A stretch of 9,915 nucleotides of DNA from Alphaproteobacteria bacterium. GTDB lineage: Bacteria; Pseudomonadota; Alphaproteobacteria; GCA-2731375. Both the position numbers and the translations under genes were made by a program. The notes under the pieces are model-generated. The model was not told where the DNA came from and ran no database searches. It was given only the letters and a program-made list of their open reading frames with translations. The DNA is taken from contig JASLMY010000182.1 of the NCBI GenBank assembly GCA_030746295.1, positions 1-9,915 of the forward strand, written 5' to 3'. Below are positions 7,109-9,915 of this stretch, one piece after another (position 1 is the stretch's first letter; every line of letters starts with the position of its first letter).

Positions 7109-7918
7109 TTAGATGATGCTCTCCTTGGGGAAATTGGGCTTGCGCTTCTCCAGGTGGCTGGCCAGGCCCTCGCGGGGCTCGGGGCCGGTGAAGCCCAGCA
7201 TTTCGAGGCCGAGGGAGGCGTCGAACGCGGGGCCGGCCATGCGGTACCAGTTGTTGAGCGCGTATTTGGTCCAGCGGATGGCCGAGGGCGCGCCGTTGAC
7301 GAGCTTCTCCACCACCTCCATCGACTTCGCTTCCAGCTCGTCGTCCTCGACGCAGAGCGAGACCACGCCCAAGCGCTCGGCCTCGGCACCGTCCATGGAT
7401 TCGCAAAGCATCAGGTAGTACTTGGCCTTGGCCATGCCGCAGAGAAGCGGCCAGTTGATGACGGCGTGGTCGCCGGCGGCGACGCCGAGGCGCGTGTGGC
7501 CGTCGACGATCTTGGCCGACTTGCCGGCGATCGAGATGTCGGCCAGCAAGGCCGCCACCAGGCCGGCGCCGACGGCGACACCGTTGATCGCCGAGACCGT
7601 GGGCTTGCCGCAGTTGATGATGTTGTAGACGAGGTCGCGCGCCTCCTTCCAGGCCCGGACGAGGGCTTGGTGGTCGGTCATGTTCTCCTCGATCATGCCG
7701 AAGTCGCCACCCGACGAGAACGCCTTGCCCTTGGCGCGCAAGAGCACACAGGAGATCGAGTCGTCGTCGTCGATGTCGCGCCAGATGTAGGTCATCTCGC
7801 GGTGCCCGTTCTTGTCGAGCGAATTGTAGGTCTCGGGCTTGTTGAGCGTGATCCGCAGCACCCGGTCCATCGGGCGGTCGATCTCGAGGGTTTCGTACTT
7901 GTCGAAGCGGTCGGCCAT
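7109..7918 (-). CDS. Enoyl-CoA hydratase/isomerase family (crotonase-fold) protein
   Basis: A 269-residue crotonase-fold enzyme acting on an acyl-CoA in the cytoplasm. The oxyanion-hole segments are clear: [10 protein letters not shown] (64-73) and [10 protein letters not shown] (110-119), followed by ADISIAG. The C-terminal helices ([12 protein letters not shown], 179-190, and beyond) are also typical. However, the two glutamates of classical enoyl-CoA hydratase are missing. Aligning with the usual GGGCEL and QPE motifs puts V121 and H141 at those positions. D139, H141, D150 and H151 ([13 protein letters not shown]) are the obvious alternative acid or base residues. Hydration may therefore not be the reaction; isomerisation, hydrolysis or C-C bond cleavage are possible. 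GGGAG lies about seven bases before the ATG. It is 108 bases downstream of the FAD enzyme and 130 bases upstream of the thiolase. Family membership is firm; the reaction is not. Confidence 0.93.
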   Translation of the reverse strand: MADRFDKYETLEIDRPMDRVLRITLNKPETYNSLDKNGHREMTYIWRDIDDDDSISCVLLRAKGKAFSSGGDFGMIEENMTDHQALVRAWKEARDLVYNIINCGKPTVSAINGVAVGAGLVAALLADISIAGKSAKIVDGHTRLGVAAGDHAVINWPLLCGMAKAKYYLMLCESMDGAEAERLGVVSLCVEDDELEAKSMEVVEKLVNGAPSAIRWTKYALNNWYRMAGPAFDASLGLEMLGFTGPEPREGLASHLEKRKPNFPKESII

Positions 7919-7961
7919 GGCGTCTCTCCCAGGGGGTTTCGGTCGTTCTAGTCAGAGACGA

Positions 7962-7990
7962 TTTCTCGACGACCGCGTCCGCCCTGTCAA
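7962..7990 (-). promoter_or_regulatory. Possible promoter of the crotonase gene
   Basis: In the 108-base gap before the crotonase gene the minus strand carries a consensus TTGACA (7990-7985). Seventeen bases on is only GAGAAA (7967-7962), a poor -10 with three of six matches. A 7-bp inverted repeat in the leader (7921-7927 with 7954-7960) overlaps the Shine-Dalgarno sequence. The promoter is possible, not secure; read-through from the FAD gene is an equal option. Confidence 0.32.
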
Positions 7991-8026
7991 TTGCGACCGA
8001 TCGGCGCAACCGCGCGGGCCGCCGGC

Positions 8027-9331
8027 TCAGCCGAGCACGGTGAAGCTCGAATTCGGGTTGATCTCGCGCCGGCGCGAGCAGAAGGCGAGGTCGACGCTGC
8101 GGCCGGTGTGCTTGTAGTGGAACTGCAAGGGCTCGGCGTCGTGGTCGTGGCCGGCCTCGCATTTCTCGATCAGCTCGGCCATCAGGAGGCCGGCGACGGG
8201 GGCGTTCTTGAACTGGTTGCCGCTGGAGCCGCAGGCCATGTAGAAGCCGGACAGGTCCGACTTGTCGTAGATCGGGATCCAGTCGTCGGAGACGTCGTAG
8301 AGGTCGACCACGCCGCGCATCTGGCTCGGAATCGGCAGGGTGGGGATGCGCTGCGCCTTCCGTAGCGCCTGCACCCGCCACTGCTCGGTGAAGTTGCGGT
8401 CGTAGTCGTCGGGGTCGACCCACTCGCGGGCGTCGCATTCCGGGTCCTCGCTGCCGACCAGGATGTGGTTGCCGACCTCGGGCCGGGCGTAGCAGGCGAT
8501 ATCGCTGTCCGAGGTGACCATGCCGTCGGCCTCGTAGTCGACGCCGGGCGGGGCCGGCAGGTGCACCACCTCTTGCTTCAGGGCCCGGGTCTTGATCTTC
8601 ATGCCCGCCTCGACGCCGGCCATGGCGTTGATGATGGCCGAATGCGGGCCGGCGACGTTGACCACCACCGGGGCGGCGAGGCTCTGGCCGTCGGCGAGAG
8701 AGACGCCCGCGACTCGGCCGCCGTCTTGCCGGATTTCGACGATCTGGGCGTTGAACAGGAACTCGGCCCCACGGGCCTCGGCGGCGCGCTGCACGTTGTG
8801 GGTGGCGAGCTGGGGGTCGGTGACGTAGCCGGCGAGCGGGAAGAAGACCGCACCGGTAACCTTCTCGCCCGCGCTCTCGCCGAAGCCGTCGTCGTCCGGG
8901 CGCCTGGCCGGGCCGAAGCGGCCGAGGTCGTAATAGGGAAAGCGTTCTTGGATGCGGGCCAGGTCCCAGTCCTCGTAGGGGATATCCAGGGCGTCCAGGT
9001 TGCGGCAGATCGGCCCCAGATACTGGTTCAGCTCGGTCTTCATCACCAGGCAACCGGTGTTGCGATATTCGGCGAGGCCGCGCTCGTCCTCGACGCCGAT
9101 ATAGTCGGCCCAACCCTGCCAGTAGAAATAGCCCTCGTGCGCCATCGCCGCCCCTTCGAGGGTCGAATAGTGGGTGCGGATGATGGCGCAGGAGCTGCCC
9201 GTCGAGCCGTAGCCGGCAGCCGGCAGCTTGTCGACCGAAAGCGTGCGCCAACCCTTCGCCGCCAGCTCCAGGGCGACCGAGGCACCGATGATGCCGGCAC
9301 CGATGATGATCGCGTCGTAGTCTGTCGCCAT
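8027..9331 (-). CDS. FAD-dependent oxidoreductase (DAO / sarcosine oxidase-like)
   Basis: A 434-residue flavoenzyme of the D-amino-acid-oxidase fold. Such enzymes oxidise a secondary or primary amine C-N bond, giving an imine and then an aldehyde or keto acid. The N-terminal dinucleotide-binding motif is IIIGAGIIGASVALELA (8-24). The next conserved block is GYGSTGSSCAIIRTHYS (40-56), at the position where sarcosine-oxidase-like enzymes contact the flavin. VVVNVAGPHS (222-231) and the C-terminal FAD segment GFYMACGSSGNQFKNAPVAG (362-381) complete the fold. No HxxG-type covalent-flavin motif is seen after the Rossmann motif. I chose the ATG at 9331 because GGGAGG precedes it by nine bases and the FAD motif follows within ten residues. 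A longer reading from 9442 adds only a low-complexity Arg-rich stretch. It is first in the minus-strand cluster and divergent from hspQ. The amine substrate is not determinable here. Confidence 0.93.
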   Translation of the reverse strand: MATDYDAIIIGAGIIGASVALELAAKGWRTLSVDKLPAAGYGSTGSSCAIIRTHYSTLEGAAMAHEGYFYWQGWADYIGVEDERGLAEYRNTGCLVMKTELNQYLGPICRNLDALDIPYEDWDLARIQERFPYYDLGRFGPARRPDDDGFGESAGEKVTGAVFFPLAGYVTDPQLATHNVQRAAEARGAEFLFNAQIVEIRQDGGRVAGVSLADGQSLAAPVVVNVAGPHSAIINAMAGVEAGMKIKTRALKQEVVHLPAPPGVDYEADGMVTSDSDIACYARPEVGNHILVGSEDPECDAREWVDPDDYDRNFTEQWRVQALRKAQRIPTLPIPSQMRGVVDLYDVSDDWIPIYDKSDLSGFYMACGSSGNQFKNAPVAGLLMAELIEKCEAGHDHDAEPLQFHYKHTGRSVDLAFCSRRREINPNSSFTVLG

Positions 9332-9477
9332 TGCCTGGGGCCTCCCTCGTCTTTTTGCCAACCGGCGGTCGCCGAGCATAGCCCCGTTCGCGCACCGCCG
9401 CACCCGCCTCCGCCGCCCGCCGCCGCGCTGGGCGGGGAGCATGGCGCGGGCGATCGAATCATGCTAAACGGCAAATC

Positions 9478-9807
9478 ATGGTCGTACGTCTTGCACGGTT
9501 TCAGATCGGCGACATCGTTCAGCACCGGATCCACCCGTTTCGGGGCGTGATCTTCGATGTCGATCCCGAGTTCGCCAATACCGATGAGTGGTGGGAGTCG
9601 ATTCCCGAGGAATCGCGGCCCCGCAAGGACCAACCCTTTTACCACCTGCTGGCGGAGAACGAGCAGACCACGTACATCGCCTATGTCTCCGAGCAGAACC
9701 TGCTGCCAGACGAGAGCGGCGACCCGGTCTCGCATCCGCAGGTCCGCGATATCTTCACAGGCCTTCAGGACGGCCGCTACGTCCTGCGCCACGGCGCCGC
9801 CAACTGA
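9478..9807 (+). CDS. hspQ: HspQ / YccV-like heat-shock and hemimethylated-DNA-binding protein
   Basis: A 109-residue cytoplasmic protein of the HspQ (YccV) family. In enterobacteria members are heat-shock proteins that modulate Lon-dependent proteolysis, and the fold was also described as binding hemimethylated DNA. The core is obvious: FQIGDIVQHRIHPFRGVIFDVDPEF (8-32, split by the typical RGVIFDVDP), then PRKDQPFYHLLAENE (46-60) and YVSEQNLLPDESG (68-80). The insertion carrying EEWW-like EWWESIPEESRP (39-50 region) is characteristic of alphaproteobacterial versions. It is the only plus-strand gene and is divergent from the FAD enzyme across 146 bases. There is no clear Shine-Dalgarno sequence before the ATG, so the start rests on family alignment and absence of an in-frame alternative close by. 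The IS630-type element begins just past its stop codon. Confidence 0.94.
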   Translation: MVVRLARFQIGDIVQHRIHPFRGVIFDVDPEFANTDEWWESIPEESRPRKDQPFYHLLAENEQTTYIAYVSEQNLLPDESGDPVSHPQVRDIFTGLQDGRYVLRHGAAN

Positions 9808-9915
9808 GTCAAATCTTGCTCTAGTGGATCGACTCTAGCATTTGGTTCCCTCGCCTGACCTTTTCGATGATGGCATCGGGGTCGGCTGTCCAGACGAAGG
9901 GCTTTGGGTCTTGGT
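9808..9915 (-). mobile_element. One end of an IS630-type insertion sequence (partial)
   Basis: The stretch after hspQ is accounted for by the transposase tail and a short end sequence. The boundary is approximate. Short repeats of CTCTAG occur at 9819-9824 and 9833-9838, and GAGTC/GACTC inverted arms at 9806-9810 and 9831-9835, but none is long enough to name as the terminal inverted repeat. Confidence 0.55.
9821..9915 (-). CDS. IS630-family transposase, C-terminal 30 residues (partial)
   Basis: On the minus strand the last 30 codons before a TAG (9823-9821) read QDPKPFVWTADPDAIIEK followed by VRRGNQMLESIH. The P-K-P-F-x-W-T-A-x-x-x-x-I-I motif followed by a basic helix and a short tail is the usual C-terminus of IS630-type transposases, which use a DDE nuclease and target TA dinucleotides. 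The catalytic domain lies outside the window. Thirteen bases separate the TAG from the hspQ stop, so the element's end probably falls within 9808-9822, but its terminal repeat cannot be confirmed without the other end. Confidence 0.75.
   Translation of the reverse strand, partial: QDPKPFVWTADPDAIIEKVRRGNQMLESIH

Noticed and set aside
7997..8004. CCGATCGG palindrome between FAD and crotonase genes
   Set aside because: Eight bases of self-complementary sequence is common by chance in GC-rich DNA and no partner site was seen.
7020..9395. A 791-codon minus-strand frame spanning the FAD and crotonase genes
   Set aside because: An out-of-frame shadow over two real genes, rich in Arg, Pro and Gly, with no domain.
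9332..9442. Longer start for the FAD oxidoreductase at 9442
   Set aside because: It adds 37 mostly Arg and Gly residues in front of the FAD-binding motif; the 9331 ATG has a proper Shine-Dalgarno sequence and family-typical N-terminus.
5857..9550. Long plus-strand frames opposite the thiolase and FAD genes (5857-7116, 6932-7951, 8465-9550)
   Set aside because: Low-complexity antisense readings; the minus strand carries all catalytic motifs.
1..9915. CRISPR array, tRNA, rRNA or integrase attachment site
   Set aside because: No regularly spaced repeats, cloverleaf or rRNA-like stretch was seen on either strand.

Overview
The window is a stretch of a high-GC chromosome. The protein sequences suggest an alphaproteobacterium, perhaps Rhodospirillales-like: an hspQ of the alphaproteobacterial type, GC-rich codons throughout, and a beta-oxidation-style cluster with an FAD amine oxidase-like enzyme. 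This assignment is an inference from protein style, not from a marker gene. Positions 1 to about 1240 are visibly more AT-rich than the rest and look like accessory or acquired DNA.

Layout, right to left (nearly everything is on the minus strand). At the right edge (9821-9915, minus) is the last 30 codons of an IS630-type transposase. Next is hspQ (9478-9807), the only plus-strand gene, divergent from a six-gene minus-strand cluster. The cluster runs in this order: FAD-dependent oxidoreductase (8027-9331), crotonase-fold enzyme (7109-7918), thiolase (5794-6978), a small DUF6166-like protein (5402-5749), AMP-dependent acyl-CoA ligase (3769-5400), and a large MscS-family channel (1254-3731). 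After a 188-base gap comes an unrecognised AT-richer gene that starts at 1065 and runs off the left edge, open for all 355 codons visible.

The ligase, crotonase and thiolase together give activation, double-bond chemistry and thiolysis of a carboxylic acid. The FAD enzyme could supply the substrate by oxidising an amine. No acyl-CoA dehydrogenase or 3-hydroxyacyl-CoA dehydrogenase lies in the window, so the pathway is incomplete here and the substrate is unknown. A good sigma-70-like promoter (7019-7048) in front of the thiolase, just after a perfect 11-bp GC hairpin (7062-7094), suggests that the thiolase, DUF6166, ligase and probably channel genes form their own transcription unit.

The points most worth attention are the unrecognised left-edge gene, the DUF6166 protein coupled to the ligase with one base between them, the crotonase that lacks both classical glutamates, and the transposase tail at the right edge. 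I saw no CRISPR array, tRNA or rRNA. A complete new defence or other novel system cannot be demonstrated from this window alone.
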